Shown in pieces: positions 9,427 to 21,055 of a DNA stretch of 64,000 nt (position 1 is its first letter; each line of letters begins with the position of its first letter). Made by a program: the position numbers and the translations under genes. The DNA comes from Sphingobacterium faecale (GTDB lineage Bacteria; Bacteroidota; Bacteroidia; Sphingobacteriales; Sphingobacteriaceae): NCBI RefSeq assembly GCF_016746095.1, contig NZ_JAERTY010000002.1, positions 1 to 64,000 of the forward strand, given 5' to 3'. A model generated the notes under the pieces. It saw only the letters and a program-made list of their open reading frames with translations, searched no databases and was not told the origin of the DNA.

Positions 9427-12400
9427 TTATTGAAACTGAATGCGTATGTTGACTCCAAAATAAGTGTACGAAGTCGCATAATTTTGCGAAGTATACGGTT
9501 TTACAGCATTTGAATTATAGAATAATCGAATGTTGTAAAATTGATTAATGGTATAATCTAATGATGGATTGATTGTCAAACTCTTGTTTCCTCCTGATAT
9601 TTCAGCCTGATTGATGTCAGAGCGGTATACGGTTGTTTTCCTATCGTTTAATGCAAAATCTACTCTAAAGTTCATGTCATTTACCCATTTGCGGTCTTCG
9701 AAAATACCAAAAGGAAGACGAGCATTGTTTTTTCGGTATCCCATACCGACAACAAAAGACTGTTCGGCCATCATAGCCAATTGACTGTTTTGTAAGCTCA
9801 TATTCATATCTCGCATTTTACGGTATTCCGAGTTTACGGATAGCGCGTTAGCAAAACGCATATCTATACCGATAAGGGGTACAAATCTATCAATAACCGA
9901 TATTTGGCCATATTGATTCTTAGGTAAAAAGTTTTGATTTGCATCACGTACAAACGGCATTCCCTCAGACTCTTCATATCTTGCGGTGGACGTATATCCA
10001 CCGATGACGTATTGAGATTGGTAAGCATGATTAATGTTGATCGAGCTAATAAAGTCTTGTATGCCCAATACATTTGCCAGCGCATTGTAGGAAATCCGCC
10101 AGTTCGGCAGTGGGAAAGTAGGTTTGATTCCTTGTTTCGAACTATTCGTATCCTTCCCAAGATAAGTGGCCAAGAAAGCGTTGACTACAACATCTTGTTG
10201 TGTTTTGTCATATCCATCCGCGTAAAAATCCGGAGATTGACCCACAGAGTTGATATTATGCTCGCCTAGACGCTGGGATATAAGCTGCCTGTGCTCTTCA
10301 AATTTTTGAAATAATGCATCACTATTTTTAAATGAAGTACGTATAGCAATCTGCGAAATAGTGTAGTTACCTGTTACGAATGGAGAAACGCTTTCTAATT
10401 CACCTGTCGTGGCATTAAATTTAATAGCAGTACTTTGATTGTAATTATCTATGCGAGACATCGTCAAGTCTATTCTTAATCCTTTGATAGGCTCTAGATT
10501 AGCTACAACAGAGAGGTTCTCGGCAAACGTTTTAGTGTACATATTTGTCTGTAGGGTATCAGATGACAACCAGCCATTTCGGGCAGCTCTATCCAGAATG
10601 TCTCCCTGTCCGCCGAATAAGAAGCCCCAACCGGGCGCATTCGAACTAAAATCATATCCGAACATATTGGTTGAAGGCATATAACCAGGTAGATAAGTTC
10701 CTTCCGTTTTTGTATACGCTCCATTGACATTCCGAATAGAGGTTAGTAACTGTACCAAAAATGGTATGGTTCCTGTGCTATTTCTACCGGAATTTTGACG
10801 GATGAAACTGAACTTGCTATAGAGTGCATTCAGATTTAACGTCGGATTAATTTGTATAGTCCTGTTATTTTGAATACTGTTACCAAGATTGATGTTTTCA
10901 TTTTGTAAACTTAATAGAGGCTCACTTTGCCAGTTAAACTGTGTACCATATCGGGCCGTGGCATTGACCCATTCTAGGTAAGGTATTTTGTTGATCGGAA
11001 GGGTATAGGTCAGATTCATCATGTGGTTGTAATCTGTAGTTCTTCCCATTTTCCAGAAGTTTGACCATATCGTATCCCGTTTTGCCCCATCAATTCGACC
11101 ATTAGGTTCATCAATAATAGAATAGTTTGTGGCATTAAAGTCAAGGCGTAAGGCCTTGGTCAGATTCCAACTGATGCCATAAATCCGATTCATATTAAAG
11201 TTCTTATTGTAATATGTCGGAAGTACATTATTAGAAGAGTTGTCACGTAGTGTATTCTCGTTATAAATACGATTTACCTCCATCCTGAAGTTTAGCAAGG
11301 ACGGCATGAGATTAAAGCTCATATCCCGGATCAAAGCCAGATTCTTAGATTTAATACTTTTGAAAGGTTCAAGGAAAGTTGCTGTAGGACTACTGAATGT
11401 ATAGTCTAAGGCACCGCGATAATTACGTTGTAAAGCCGAAGCTGTATTGAAGTCTCTATGGTAATACTCGCTAAAGGCGTAGGAGAGACCAAAGTTTTCA
11501 ATATCCCAAGGGCGTATTTGACTCTCATTATCTGTCCGTATTTTACGTACATTGGTAAAGCTAAAGCCTTTACGGGTAGTATAATCTTGCACCAAGCGTA
11601 ATAAGGAATCACGTTGATAATTGGACAGTGTTGCTAGAGCACTATTCAATTCGATGTCTGGACTTAAAGGGTTGAATTCAGGTGTCGCAGTTTGATTAGA
11701 GTAATTAAAATAAAATGGAATAATGACACCATGCCGCGGGTGGAAGAATTTTCCAAACTCCGCATTGGTCGTAATATCAAAGAAGAAATTGTCAGAACGG
11801 TTACGCTCTCCAACACGTTGGGATATGGAACCAAAACCAATGGTAGATTTAGTACCCGTTAATGCTACGTTGGCGAAGTCTGCTAATTTTAGGTTAAGAC
11901 GTGCGGTAGCTGCCCAGCCACCTTTATCATCAAAGTCGGTAAGGCGTAACTCGTTAAACCAAAATTCACCAGCAAGATCTCTCCCATCGTCTATCGATGT
12001 GCTCGTCGATGAGCCGCGTAGTGGATTTCGTACACCGATCATGTAAAAACGGACTTTAGAAATATCAGGAGTTCCAATAATTAGAATACGGTTTTTACCA
12101 TCTGAGTGTTCATAAGGTACGTCCAAGGGCCATGGTTGTCCGTTGAGCTTAGCATTATCACGAGCTAATTTTGCATCTTGGAACAACTTGATTTGAATGT
12201 TCATCCTATTTTCTTCGGGCCATATTAAATCTGCAGATGTGGTACCGGGATGGGTCACACGTAAAGGCATGTCATACTCGTAATAGTTATATTTGTCATC
12301 CGTTCCTACCCGAATAAAGGCCCTGAAGTCACCATCATTTAGATTTTCACCCTCTGCATGGATAAACATTTCAAGACGGCCATAGGGTCTGAAATCATGT

Positions 12401-15400
12401 GACGCAGTTTTGAAAGTAGCACGACCATACCCATCTCGTAGCTGTTTGACATCAAGACTCATGGACTGCTCATTCAATTGTATATCGAGATTATTATTGG
12501 AAATATCGATTTGCCGGTTGATTCCCGGCGGAACAACATAGGGGATAGGTTCGCGCTTTCCGTTTTCCTCAATACTAACATTAGCAACATTGAAGATGGA
12601 GTTGTCCGATGCTACTACGCCCATGCTATGATCGGCAATGACCTTGCTGGCTACATTTTCTGCATTGTATTTTCTCCAATCGCCACGTACAAATTGCATT
12701 CTTCCAAAACGGACCACGGAAGTGTCCGCAAAATTTGTCATGAACAAACGAACAAAACGAATAGATTTAAAATCTTGAATATTACCTTCTCTACTTTCAA
12801 ATTCATTCAACGGGATGCGTAATTTATACCATTTCACGTCCATGTCCTTACTAAGGATACGGACTGTAGATGTCTGTTCATCTACAATAAAGTTCTTGCC
12901 TACAACCATATCCTGAGGACGGATAGAGAGTCTATACTGATAGTATTCATCAATCTCGTTCATGGTATTGTCCCGATTAATGTCTTCTCCGTCAGGTAAT
13001 AGGGTGCTGGCAGAGGTTTCTACACCAAAGTCTGCCATAGATTGGTTATTGGTACGTGTATTTCCTTGCGTACCATTGTAATGTTGATAACGCTCTAGGA
13101 TACCTACATTTTGATCAAAGTGATTACCTCTAAAATAGATATAGTCATCCGAAGAAGGGTCGCTCTGTAATTTGGTAAATGCTTGTGCGTCCAGTATACC
13201 ACTCATCTGGTTCAAGAAGTTAGCGTGGAAAGAGCGCTCTTCATCATTAGTCAATCCGTCTAATCCTACATCTTGGTGTAATCTACTGGCATCTGAGTTT
13301 TCAAAAGCTTGTACGACAGGTTGGTTACGTACCACATTACCCCATACCGTCTGATCTACTAAGGTTTTATCTCCCGTGGGAGAGAGGCCATTTTCCAACG
13401 ATTTTCGACCGTCTTTTAGAATATCCTCAGAAATATTACCTAAGTTAATATAGATATCACCACCCGCTTTATTGGGGTTAGTGAGTGTAGGATCCATCAT
13501 CCACATCTCCAAAAATTCGATGTTTTGGGCTTCGAAATCTGTTTGGTCGATTTTACGAAACATACCTCCCCAACGCGTTTTTGGATTTAAGAGACTGCCA
13601 TCCGAACCTATATTTGTCGTGGTATAGTTGAACTGTCCACGCGCCATTGGGTAATAAGCCAAATCGAGTGTTGGCAAGAAGGCGTCCGTACCAGTTTTAA
13701 TTTCTTTGTAAGGGAATACCTCCTTTTCTGTCACTTTTCTTGTTCGGTGATCCAGCAAGAAGCGCTGATTTACTTGAGGGTTGAGGCTCGACGGTTGATA
13801 GAATATAGGGTCGATATTATAAAAAGCGAGTTGAGCCCGATTATATCCATATGCTAAATCATTGTTCAGATCTGATTCTGGAAACATACGTGGTGTTCCT
13901 GATATCTGCCATCCTAACTGTCCCTTGATATCGATGTACGAGAAATTGTTTTCAAAATTGTCAATATAAGTGGTGCCTGTATTGCCATTGGCGGTATTCA
14001 GCCCCTTAGGATGCCCAGGTTTTAAATGAGCAAATTCACCATAAAAACTAATGTGGGACTCTTCCTTCGTACTAAGGAAAGGTAATTTGTCAACCATTCT
14101 AGTAAGCCAGCGGGATGGGGCGTTATATGTCACATCTGCTCCAAACATCGTATTGGAAATTGGTTCTTCGCCGATAAAGACTTTCTCAGAGATGGGTTTT
14201 TCCGTTAGATTCATTAGGGTGGCACCCACCATCAGATTTTTATTAAAAGTATAATCTAGACGCCCGCCCATCAAAGTTTTCTGTTGTAGGCCAAATAAAG
14301 TTTCGTCTTCTACAGATACAGTTATGGGTTGCCCCGAGAGTACTAAGGCTTGATTAAGCATGCGTAATGTGCCGATTTGATAATCGACCATGTAATCGGT
14401 TCCTTCTTGAAGGATAGCCCCTCCGGACATAACCCGTAGTTGTCCGGGACGCAGGTTCATAACACTCAGCTGATATTCCGTACCTGAGCCTGATTGATAT
14501 CTTCCTTTCAGCCTATACCTGTTTTTGTTGGGAAACTTTTGTTCAGCGTCAACTTTGGTGTGCGTGTACAATTCGGGGTAGGTGTATTTCTCGATGAGAT
14601 CGGTTTCGCCACTAGCAAAACGCGTGGCTAGATCTTTACCAAATGGCTCGACAACAGGGAAAATCAATTTGCCCCTCACGGGTTCGATGGTGATACCAGG
14701 TAAAAAGTCAAATAACCCGTCTGAGCCAGCTGCTAAATTTTGTGTAACACGATCCAGGTTGGTTAGTTGTAACCAAGTTTTTTCTGCAGTTAGACTTCCT
14801 TCGTAGATGGAGGGGCGTTCGGCACCCGTCTCAGTTTCTGTACGATATATCTGTAAGAATAGATTGTTTTCCGATATATTCGTTGCATTGAGTGAATAGA
14901 TGTTTTTCATCATCAAATCCCATGTCGGAAGATTTGTTTTTAAAACTTCATTCTTCAATAGTTTCGTGTAGAGCATTTTTGGAGAAGAAGGAGATACTGG
15001 AATATCTGTGCTGAATTCTCCAACTTGATATTCCTTCCCATTGGCAAGATAGCGATATGCTACGGCCAATACCTGGTCCTGTCCTAAAGGATATACCAAG
15101 GAGATATAGCCCAATCGCCTATTGATGGTATAATCCCGACCTTCAGTCAGTTTTCGGGCGTAGGTAAGTTTGGCGTAGTTGTCATTAGCACCACTGCTAG
15201 CAAAGAAACTTTGAACGACATTCCCTGTGGATTCACGTCCAGGTTCGCCTAATTGGGTTAGTAAGTCATTGGATATGTCAGGACTTACAGAGCCAGGGAT
15301 TCCTGTAGACGGCAATTTAGAAGGAGAAACCCGATTAATAATGTTATTATAGGGGTTATACTCGCCTAGGTCCATAAGGGCCATAATGTCCCGCGCATCT

Positions 15401-16446
15401 TCGTAAGCATTAGAGCGATTGTTGATCCACACCTCTATCTGCGTGATATTGACTGGAGTAGTAACGATAGGAGCCATAGCAAGGGATTGTGCATAGGTAT
15501 CCCTAAAGTATTGTCCCAGAAAATAGTGTTGGTTTGCTTCGTAGTTGCTGAGCTCTAATGTCATTTCGCTTTCCCTGCTGCCATTGGAAAGTGTAATCTC
15601 TTTCTTATTCGATCGTTGTTGCGATAATAGGCCTGTAACAGCAAGCTTTCCAAATTGTAACTGTGTTTTTACACCAAATAATGATTCAGCACCTTGAATA
15701 AGCGTTGAATTTAGAGACATATTGACATTACCTATTTCTAAGCGTCGTATGATATCGTCATCTCCTGCGACATAGTCAAATCGAATCTGATTTTCAAAAC
15801 CAAATTGCGCACGGGAATTGAAATTTGCATTTACTTTGACCCGTTCACCTATATTACCGACAAGGTTAAGGTTCATGTTCTGATCGAAATCCATTCCCCA
15901 TTGTTTGCGCTGCCGTTCGTTAAACATGGGGTTGTCATTAGTGTTATATTGGGCCATAAGGCCAATATCTACACTTCCCCGTGGATTGATGTCTATACTA
16001 TTGCCTCCAAATATCTTTTCAAAAGTAGGACTGTTGATTTCAATTACAGGAAATAACCGACGACGACGCTCTTCTGCTATTTCTTTACCAGCGAGTTCTT
16101 CCCAGTAGTTTTTCTTTAGTCTTTTAAATTCATAATCTTTAAACTCATCAATGCTAAGGTACAGAGGAGGACGATACATCTTTGTACCTAGTTTTTCCCG
16201 GATGATATATTGCTTCGTCTTGGGATCAAAAATTACCTCCCGTTCGATATTCTGCGGTATATCCAACGAAATCGGCCGATAAGATTTTGGTAATTTAATA
16301 AAGGGGTTATCTTGGATATGATATTTTAACTTTGTGGAATCATCGGCTGAAAGATTAGTAACAGGAGTTATTACTTGCGCATAGCCAATATTTATTAGTA
16401 CACAAATAAGTATCAATAATGTTAATAATGACCTGCGCTTTTTCAA
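9427..16446 (-). CDS. sprA: SprA, type IX secretion outer-membrane translocon
   Basis: 2339 residues with an N-terminal signal peptide (LLTLLILICVLINIGYAQ). SprA (Sov in P. gingivalis) forms the very large 36-strand outer-membrane barrel through which type IX cargo leaves the cell. Length, the early 'PRGSVDIGLMAQYNTNDNPMFNERQ' region in the first 200 residues, repeated barrel strands and an aromatic C-terminus (YFGVNIRIQFQ) fit the family. The gene order maeB-ruvA-sprA on one strand matches what I recall from other Bacteroidota. A -7 box lies at 16528-16535. No frame break is seen over 7 kb. This is the core secretion gene that would serve the adhesin at the start of the window. Confidence 0.96.
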   Translation of the reverse strand: MKKRRSLLTLLILICVLINIGYAQVITPVTNLSADDSTKLKYHIQDNPFIKLPKSYRPISLDIPQNIEREVIFDPKTKQYIIREKLGTKMYRPPLYLSIDEFKDYEFKRLKKNYWEELAGKEIAEERRRRLFPVIEINSPTFEKIFGGNSIDINPRGSVDIGLMAQYNTNDNPMFNERQRKQWGMDFDQNMNLNLVGNIGERVKVNANFNSRAQFGFENQIRFDYVAGDDDIIRRLEIGNVNMSLNSTLIQGAESLFGVKTQLQFGKLAVTGLLSQQRSNKKEITLSNGSRESEMTLELSNYEANQHYFLGQYFRDTYAQSLAMAPIVTTPVNITQIEVWINNRSNAYEDARDIMALMDLGEYNPYNNIINRVSPSKLPSTGIPGSVSPDISNDLLTQLGEPGRESTGNVVQSFFASSGANDNYAKLTYARKLTEGRDYTINRRLGYISLVYPLGQDQVLAVAYRYLANGKEYQVGEFSTDIPVSPSSPKMLYTKLLKNEVLKTNLPTWDLMMKNIYSLNATNISENNLFLQIYRTETETGAERPSIYEGSLTAEKTWLQLTNLDRVTQNLAAGSDGLFDFLPGITIEPVRGKLIFPVVEPFGKDLATRFASGETDLIEKYTYPELYTHTKVDAEQKFPNKNRYRLKGRYQSGSGTEYQLSVMNLRPGQLRVMSGGAILQEGTDYMVDYQIGTLRMLNQALVLSGQPITVSVEDETLFGLQQKTLMGGRLDYTFNKNLMVGATLMNLTEKPISEKVFIGEEPISNTMFGADVTYNAPSRWLTRMVDKLPFLSTKEESHISFYGEFAHLKPGHPKGLNTANGNTGTTYIDNFENNFSYIDIKGQLGWQISGTPRMFPESDLNNDLAYGYNRAQLAFYNIDPIFYQPSSLNPQVNQRFLLDHRTRKVTEKEVFPYKEIKTGTDAFLPTLDLAYYPMARGQFNYTTTNIGSDGSLLNPKTRWGGMFRKIDQTDFEAQNIEFLEMWMMDPTLTNPNKAGGDIYINLGNISEDILKDGRKSLENGLSPTGDKTLVDQTVWGNVVRNQPVVQAFENSDASRLHQDVGLDGLTNDEERSFHANFLNQMSGILDAQAFTKLQSDPSSDDYIYFRGNHFDQNVGILERYQHYNGTQGNTRTNNQSMADFGVETSASTLLPDGEDINRDNTMNEIDEYYQYRLSIRPQDMVVGKNFIVDEQTSTVRILSKDMDVKWYKLRIPLNEFESREGNIQDFKSIRFVRLFMTNFADTSVVRFGRMQFVRGDWRKYNAENVASKVIADHSMGVVASDNSIFNVANVSIEENGKREPIPYVVPPGINRQIDISNNNLDIQLNEQSMSLDVKQLRDGYGRATFKTASHDFRPYGRLEMFIHAEGENLNDGDFRAFIRVGTDDKYNYYEYDMPLRVTHPGTTSADLIWPEENRMNIQIKLFQDAKLARDNAKLNGQPWPLDVPYEHSDGKNRILIIGTPDISKVRFYMIGVRNPLRGSSTSTSIDDGRDLAGEFWFNELRLTDFDDKGGWAATARLNLKLADFANVALTGTKSTIGFGSISQRVGERNRSDNFFFDITTNAEFGKFFHPRHGVIIPFYFNYSNQTATPEFNPLSPDIELNSALATLSNYQRDSLLRLVQDYTTRKGFSFTNVRKIRTDNESQIRPWDIENFGLSYAFSEYYHRDFNTASALQRNYRGALDYTFSSPTATFLEPFKSIKSKNLALIRDMSFNLMPSLLNFRMEVNRIYNENTLRDNSSNNVLPTYYNKNFNMNRIYGISWNLTKALRLDFNATNYSIIDEPNGRIDGAKRDTIWSNFWKMGRTTDYNHMMNLTYTLPINKIPYLEWVNATARYGTQFNWQSEPLLSLQNENINLGNSIQNNRTIQINPTLNLNALYSKFSFIRQNSGRNSTGTIPFLVQLLTSIRNVNGAYTKTEGTYLPGYMPSTNMFGYDFSSNAPGWGFLFGGQGDILDRAARNGWLSSDTLQTNMYTKTFAENLSVVANLEPIKGLRIDLTMSRIDNYNQSTAIKFNATTGELESVSPFVTGNYTISQIAIRTSFKNSDALFQKFEEHRQLISQRLGEHNINSVGQSPDFYADGYDKTQQDVVVNAFLATYLGKDTNSSKQGIKPTFPLPNWRISYNALANVLGIQDFISSININHAYQSQYVIGGYTSTARYEESEGMPFVRDANQNFLPKNQYGQISVIDRFVPLIGIDMRFANALSVNSEYRKMRDMNMSLQNSQLAMMAEQSFVVGMGYRKNNARLPFGIFEDRKWVNDMNFRVDFALNDRKTTVYRSDINQAEISGGNKSLTINPSLDYTINQFYNIRLFYNSNAVKPYTSQNYATSYTYFGVNIRIQFQ

Positions 16447-16527
16447 GAGAGTTTGGCTAAAATAAAATTAATAATTGCTATTATTCAGGCAAATATCTGT
16501 GTTTTAATTAATAATAACAAAGTCTCC

Positions 16528-16535
16528 CAAAGATA
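16528..16535 (-). promoter_or_regulatory. Putative -7 box of sprA
   Basis: Read on the minus strand this is TATCTTTG, a match to TAnnTTTG, about 80 bp before the sprA start. No TTG -33 element is found at the expected spacing, so support is partial. Confidence 0.4.
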
Positions 16536-16588
16536 TTCCTTTAGATTAAATGTTAAAAGATTGTTAATGTGGTTTGTTTACTACAATA

Positions 16589-17173
16589 TTATAGTTTTTT
16601 AAGAGCAGCCTTAATCAGCCCTTCTACACTAAGATCGTTTGCTGTTTGTAAAAGTGTACCAAGTACTTTTTCGACTTGATTTTTTTGAAAGCCCAGCATA
16701 ACTAATGCGGATAGAGCTTCATCGGGAACCGATTGTGCCACTGGGGAAATCGGAAGTAGGGCATGGTCTCCCTGTTTCTTGAGCTTGTCCTGAAGTTCAA
16801 GAATAACCCGCTGAGCTGTTTTGGGACCTATCCCCTTTATTTTTTGGATGATAGCCACCTGCCCATTCACGATAGCAGATTGTATTTCTTCGGGAGTGAT
16901 CGAAGAAAGCATCATTCTGCCTGTATTAGGGCCAATCCCTGAAACAGAAATTAAGTGATTAAATAAATGGCGCTCACCTTCCGTAGCAAAACCGAATAAA
17001 GTATGAGCATCTTCACGGACTTGAAAAGAGATGAAGAGTTTACAATTTTCCAAGTCCTTAATCAACGAATATGTCGTTAATGAAATGTGGATATAATATC
17101 CAATGCCCCCAACCTCAAGTATAACATGGGTCGGGGCTTTGAATATGAGTTTACCATTGAAATAATCGTACAT
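16589..17173 (-). CDS. ruvA: Holliday junction DNA helicase subunit RuvA
   Basis: 194 residues, the usual RuvA length. Binds four-way junctions and loads the RuvB motor for branch migration in recombination repair. An N-terminal OB-fold (MYDYFNGKLIFKAPTHVILEVGGIGYYI), tandem helix-hairpin-helix motifs (LISVSGIGPNTG, IQKIKGIGPKTAQRVILEL) and the C-terminal RuvB-contacting domain (DEALSALVMLGFQKNQVEKVL) appear in order. It sits between maeB and sprA on the minus strand, 142 bp before sprA. Confidence 0.97.
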   Translation of the reverse strand: MYDYFNGKLIFKAPTHVILEVGGIGYYIHISLTTYSLIKDLENCKLFISFQVREDAHTLFGFATEGERHLFNHLISVSGIGPNTGRMMLSSITPEEIQSAIVNGQVAIIQKIKGIGPKTAQRVILELQDKLKKQGDHALLPISPVAQSVPDEALSALVMLGFQKNQVEKVLGTLLQTANDLSVEGLIKAALKKL

Positions 17174-17266
17174 GGTTACTTTAAAGTTATGAAGTTATAG
17201 AGGTGATGTAAGCTATAGAGGTATCTTTTATAAATAGTATAACCTTATCACGATTAGCACTTCAGT

Positions 17267-19543
17267 TTATTTTGAACTTTCGTGTGCTTGTGCATCGACA
17301 ACTGCGATAGTCACCATGTTCACAATCTCGCGAACAGAACTATCCAGTTGCAATACGTGTACTGGCTTGTTCATACCTAATAAAATTGGTCCAACGGCTT
17401 CGGCATTTCCAACTTCTTGCAATAGTTTGTAAGCAATATTGCCTGATGCTAAGCTCGGGAATATTAGCGTATTGGCACTCTCCCCTTTTAAGGTGCTGAA
17501 AGGGAAGTTGCTATCCAACATCTCTTTGTTCAACGCAAAGTTGGCTTGCAATTCACCATCTACAATGATTTCGGGATGATTTTTATGGATCAATTTGACT
17601 GCTTCCCGTACTTTCGTCGGTGTCGCCCCGTCGCTAGAGCCAAAGTTAGAGTAAGAAAGCATAGCTATCCTCGGTTTAACATTGAAACGACGTACTGCCT
17701 TTTCGATCAATACAGTTATATCTGCAAGTTCTTCCGCTGAAGGGTCTGTGTTTACCGTAGTATCCCCCAAGAACAACGGACCTTTGGAAGTCAACATCAT
17801 ATACATCCCTACGATACGGCTACCTTCCTTAGCACCGATAACATGTAGCGCCGGTTTGATTGTAGATGCATAGTTTCTGGTTAAGCCAGAAATTAATGTA
17901 TCTGCTTCTCCAAATTCAACCATACTGGCAGCAAAGTAGTTCCGATTGGACATCAATTTGATAGCATCCATTTTTGAAACCCCTCTACGTTGTCTTTTCT
18001 TATACAGATGCTCTGCATATTTTTCGAATCTTTCTGTTTTTTCTTCCGCCTTAGGATCAATGATCAGGACATTGTCTAGGTCAAAAGCGTACTCTTCAAT
18101 CATGTTGGTTATACGCTCTTTGTTCCCTAATAAAATAGGTATAGCGATACCTTCTTCTTTGACGATTTGCGCAGCACGAAGAGTTTTTGCATTGTCTGCT
18201 TCTGCAAAGACTACTCTTTTCGGATTGTTCTTAGCAATAGAGGTTACCTTACGCATGATGCCATCATCTTTTCCAAGACGCTTACGTAGAGCATCTTTGT
18301 AACCTTCCCAATCTGTAATTGTTTGACGGGCTACACCAGATGCTATAGCGGCTTTAGCGACAGCAACAGATACTTCTGTAATCAAACGAGGGTCCGTCGG
18401 TTTAGGAATCACGTAATCAGGCCCAAAGCGTAGATTATTAGTGTTATATGCTTGGTTCACTTCTTCAGGCACATTTTCTTTTGCAAGGTCAGCAATCGCA
18501 CGGACGGCAGCAATTTTCATATCCTCATTGATTGCGGTAGCCCGTACATCTAGCGCACCCCTAAAGATATAGGGGAATCCCAATACATTATTAACCTGGT
18601 TTGGGAAATCAGAACGGCCAGTGCCCATGATAATATCAGCGCGTGTGGCTACTGCTAAGTCGTAAGCAATTTCTGGGTTCGGGTTAGCCATTGCGAGTAC
18701 GATCGGTTGGGCAGCCATGGATTTTAGCATTTCCGCCGTGAGAACATCTGCTGCGGATAGACCGATGAATACGTCTGCATCAACTACAGCATCCGCCAAG
18801 GTGTGGATATCTCTGTTGGTAGCCCATTCTGCTTTGGATCCATCTAGTTGCTCCCGATCGTTACGGATTACACCCTTACTGTCCAGCATAACGATGTTTT
18901 CCTTTTTTGCTCCTACAGCCACATACATGCTTGTACATGATATCGCAGCAGCACCGGCGCCGTTTACAACAATCTTCACCGATGAAATATCTTTTCCTTG
19001 AAGCTCACAGGCATTAATTAATGCTGCACCCGAAATGATAGCTGTACCGTGTTGGTCATCATGCATAACCGGAATATTCATTTCTGCCTTCAAACGGCGT
19101 TCGATTTCAAAACATTCAGGTGCTTTTATATCTTCGAGATTGATACCGCCAAAAGTAGGTTCTAACGCTTTTACGATATTGACAAATTCATCTACGTTTT
19201 TGGTGTCTAATTCGATGTCGAATACGTCGATATCGGCAAATATTTTAAAAAGAAGACCTTTTCCTTCCATAACAGGTTTACCTGCCTGAGCTCCGATGTC
19301 TCCTAATCCTAATACCGCAGTACCATTACTGATAACAGCGACCAAGTTACCTTTGGCTGTATATTTGTAAGCGTCCTCAGGATTTTCAGCAATGGCAAGG
19401 CAAGGTTCTGCTACACCAGGTGAATAAGCTAGGGATAAGTCGCGTTGAGAATTGTAAGGTTTTGTCGGAACAATGGCAATTTTACCAGGCCGGCCTAGAG
19501 CGTGATAGTCCAAAGCCTCTTTTTTTCTATTGATATTACTCAT
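17267..19543 (-). CDS. maeB: NADP-dependent malic enzyme, MaeB type
   Basis: 758 residues. Decarboxylates malate to pyruvate, making NADPH. The N-terminal ~410 residues are the malic enzyme domains ([47 protein letters not shown]). The C-terminal ~330 residues are a phosphotransacetylase-like domain ([41 protein letters not shown]), which in the long MaeB class usually acts in acetyl-CoA-responsive regulation rather than catalysis. A well-formed promoter lies upstream at 19572-19603. Confidence 0.96.
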   Translation of the reverse strand: MSNINRKKEALDYHALGRPGKIAIVPTKPYNSQRDLSLAYSPGVAEPCLAIAENPEDAYKYTAKGNLVAVISNGTAVLGLGDIGAQAGKPVMEGKGLLFKIFADIDVFDIELDTKNVDEFVNIVKALEPTFGGINLEDIKAPECFEIERRLKAEMNIPVMHDDQHGTAIISGAALINACELQGKDISSVKIVVNGAGAAAISCTSMYVAVGAKKENIVMLDSKGVIRNDREQLDGSKAEWATNRDIHTLADAVVDADVFIGLSAADVLTAEMLKSMAAQPIVLAMANPNPEIAYDLAVATRADIIMGTGRSDFPNQVNNVLGFPYIFRGALDVRATAINEDMKIAAVRAIADLAKENVPEEVNQAYNTNNLRFGPDYVIPKPTDPRLITEVSVAVAKAAIASGVARQTITDWEGYKDALRKRLGKDDGIMRKVTSIAKNNPKRVVFAEADNAKTLRAAQIVKEEGIAIPILLGNKERITNMIEEYAFDLDNVLIIDPKAEEKTERFEKYAEHLYKKRQRRGVSKMDAIKLMSNRNYFAASMVEFGEADTLISGLTRNYASTIKPALHVIGAKEGSRIVGMYMMLTSKGPLFLGDTTVNTDPSAEELADITVLIEKAVRRFNVKPRIAMLSYSNFGSSDGATPTKVREAVKLIHKNHPEIIVDGELQANFALNKEMLDSNFPFSTLKGESANTLIFPSLASGNIAYKLLQEVGNAEAVGPILLGMNKPVHVLQLDSSVREIVNMVTIAVVDAQAHESSK

Positions 19544-19571
19544 TTTAGTATGCGTGTCAAATTTAAGCCCT

Positions 19572-19603
19572 CAAAGGTATTATTCTGTTTTTACAATATA
19601 CAA
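19572..19603 (-). promoter_or_regulatory. Putative maeB promoter
   Basis: On the minus strand: TTG (19603-19601), a 21-nt spacer, then TACCTTTG (19579-19572). This matches the Bacteroidota sigma-ABfr consensus and would give a leader of about 20 nt before the maeB ATG at 19543. A second -7-like sequence lies at 19558-19565. Confidence 0.6.
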
Positions 19604-19614
19604 TTATAAAGCTA

Positions 19615-21036
19615 TTATTTCAGGATGTCTAGTACACTGAACATACTTTGACGCATTTTTGACGCGCTTCCCGTATAGTTGTAGACAATAATTGTAAACG
19701 TATATTCTTTTCCGTCTTTCGCTTTATGATACCCTGTGTAACCTAGAGTCCCGCCTATGGTACCACTCTTCATTGTCATCTCGTTATAGATTGGTAAACT
19801 TTTTGTGAAAGATTCGTACCAAGGTCTTTTAATAGCATATTGCATAATCCTGTTCATAGCGTTGGTCGTGACATTATTCTGGGGAGAAAGACCAGAGCCG
19901 TCTATAATGTCTAATTCGCTAATACTAAGCTGAAGTTTTTGTTGCCAGAATTTTTGTAAATAATTTGCTCCGTCGTATGTCGATGTTTTTCCGCCACTAA
20001 GGTACGCTATGCTTCTTAAGATAGCCTCGCCGTATAGATTAATGCTTTTTTGATTAAACCAATACACAATGTCTGTGAGGTTGGGAGACGTGTGTATATC
20101 TAGTTCTGCCGTTTTGTTTGGGAATATGGAATCCTGCTCTACCAGTCGTTGTCCCGTTGTAGGAGTTGAGCTTACAAATATTCCGGAGGCATTGATAGCT
20201 TTGGACAGGTCGAAAGCTAATGCGAAAGCTGGGTCCGGAAGAGAAATCTCAATGGTTTTCTTTAAATCCTGACCATAAGTGCCACGAAGGTATATCTTTT
20301 CGGAATAGGGAGCCGAATAGGCATAGACATTGTCACCGCTGCCCGGCCTACCGGTTTTTACGGTATTGATTAATTGAAGATAGGAAAGGTCAGTGGTTGT
20401 CGATGCTATTAGTGCGGGGTTACTAAGACTTCCGGCTTGGAAGTTGATGCCTGCTTTGTTTTCCTGCCAGTTTAATGCGGATATACCTGCACCATAGTAA
20501 TTGCCCATATCCGTCCAGATCCATCCTCCCGGCAGATCATGTCCATTATAAAGACGGTCATCGCCAATAATACGTCCTTCTATGGCTGTAATGCCTGCAT
20601 TTTTGATGGTATTAACCCATTTATTTAATAAGGTCTGACCTTTGGTTTGCTCATAACGATCACTGCCAAGCGTGGGATCACCACTGCCCTGAATCACAAT
20701 ATCACCATGTAAAACGCCTGTACTGTCTATAATACCCGTGTAATATAGCTTTGTCTTATAGGTATAGTTTGCACCCAAAAGATCAAGTGCTGTAATGGAA
20801 GTGATTACTTTGAGCGTAGAAGCTGTAGGAAGGCCGATGTCGCTGTTTTTTTCAAACACGGTATTGCCAGTGTTCTTATCTATAACATGCAAACTAGCCA
20901 TCCCGTTTTTCAAACCTGGCTGTGCAAGGAACGATTGAAAGCGTTTGTCTAAATTCTGATGTATAGACTGCGCTAGGGATGCTGTAATAGACACTAACGA
21001 AAAATAGAATAGTGCAACGTATTGTTTTGTGTTCAT
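19615..21036 (-). CDS. dacB: D-alanyl-D-alanine carboxypeptidase/endopeptidase (PBP4, DacB)
   Basis: 473 residues with a signal peptide ending near SLAQ-SIH. A class-C low-molecular-weight penicillin-binding protein that trims D-Ala and cleaves peptide cross-links in periplasmic peptidoglycan. Catalytic motifs are visible: SxxK as S73-T-L-K76 (PTASTLKVITS), SxN as S-I-N in KSINLYGEAIL, and KSG in MKSGTIGGTLGYTGY. The extra inserted domain between SxxK and SxN is present, as expected from length. A promoter lies at 21056-21085. Confidence 0.95.
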   Translation of the reverse strand: MNTKQYVALFYFSLVSITASLAQSIHQNLDKRFQSFLAQPGLKNGMASLHVIDKNTGNTVFEKNSDIGLPTASTLKVITSITALDLLGANYTYKTKLYYTGIIDSTGVLHGDIVIQGSGDPTLGSDRYEQTKGQTLLNKWVNTIKNAGITAIEGRIIGDDRLYNGHDLPGGWIWTDMGNYYGAGISALNWQENKAGINFQAGSLSNPALIASTTTDLSYLQLINTVKTGRPGSGDNVYAYSAPYSEKIYLRGTYGQDLKKTIEISLPDPAFALAFDLSKAINASGIFVSSTPTTGQRLVEQDSIFPNKTAELDIHTSPNLTDIVYWFNQKSINLYGEAILRSIAYLSGGKTSTYDGANYLQKFWQQKLQLSISELDIIDGSGLSPQNNVTTNAMNRIMQYAIKRPWYESFTKSLPIYNEMTMKSGTIGGTLGYTGYHKAKDGKEYTFTIIVYNYTGSASKMRQSMFSVLDILK

Positions 21037-21055
21037 AATTATAATAGCATTTTGA

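Noticed and set aside
9934..10269. Plus-strand open frames inside sprA
   Set aside because: They lie fully within a clear 7-kb coding gene and show no recognisable domain.
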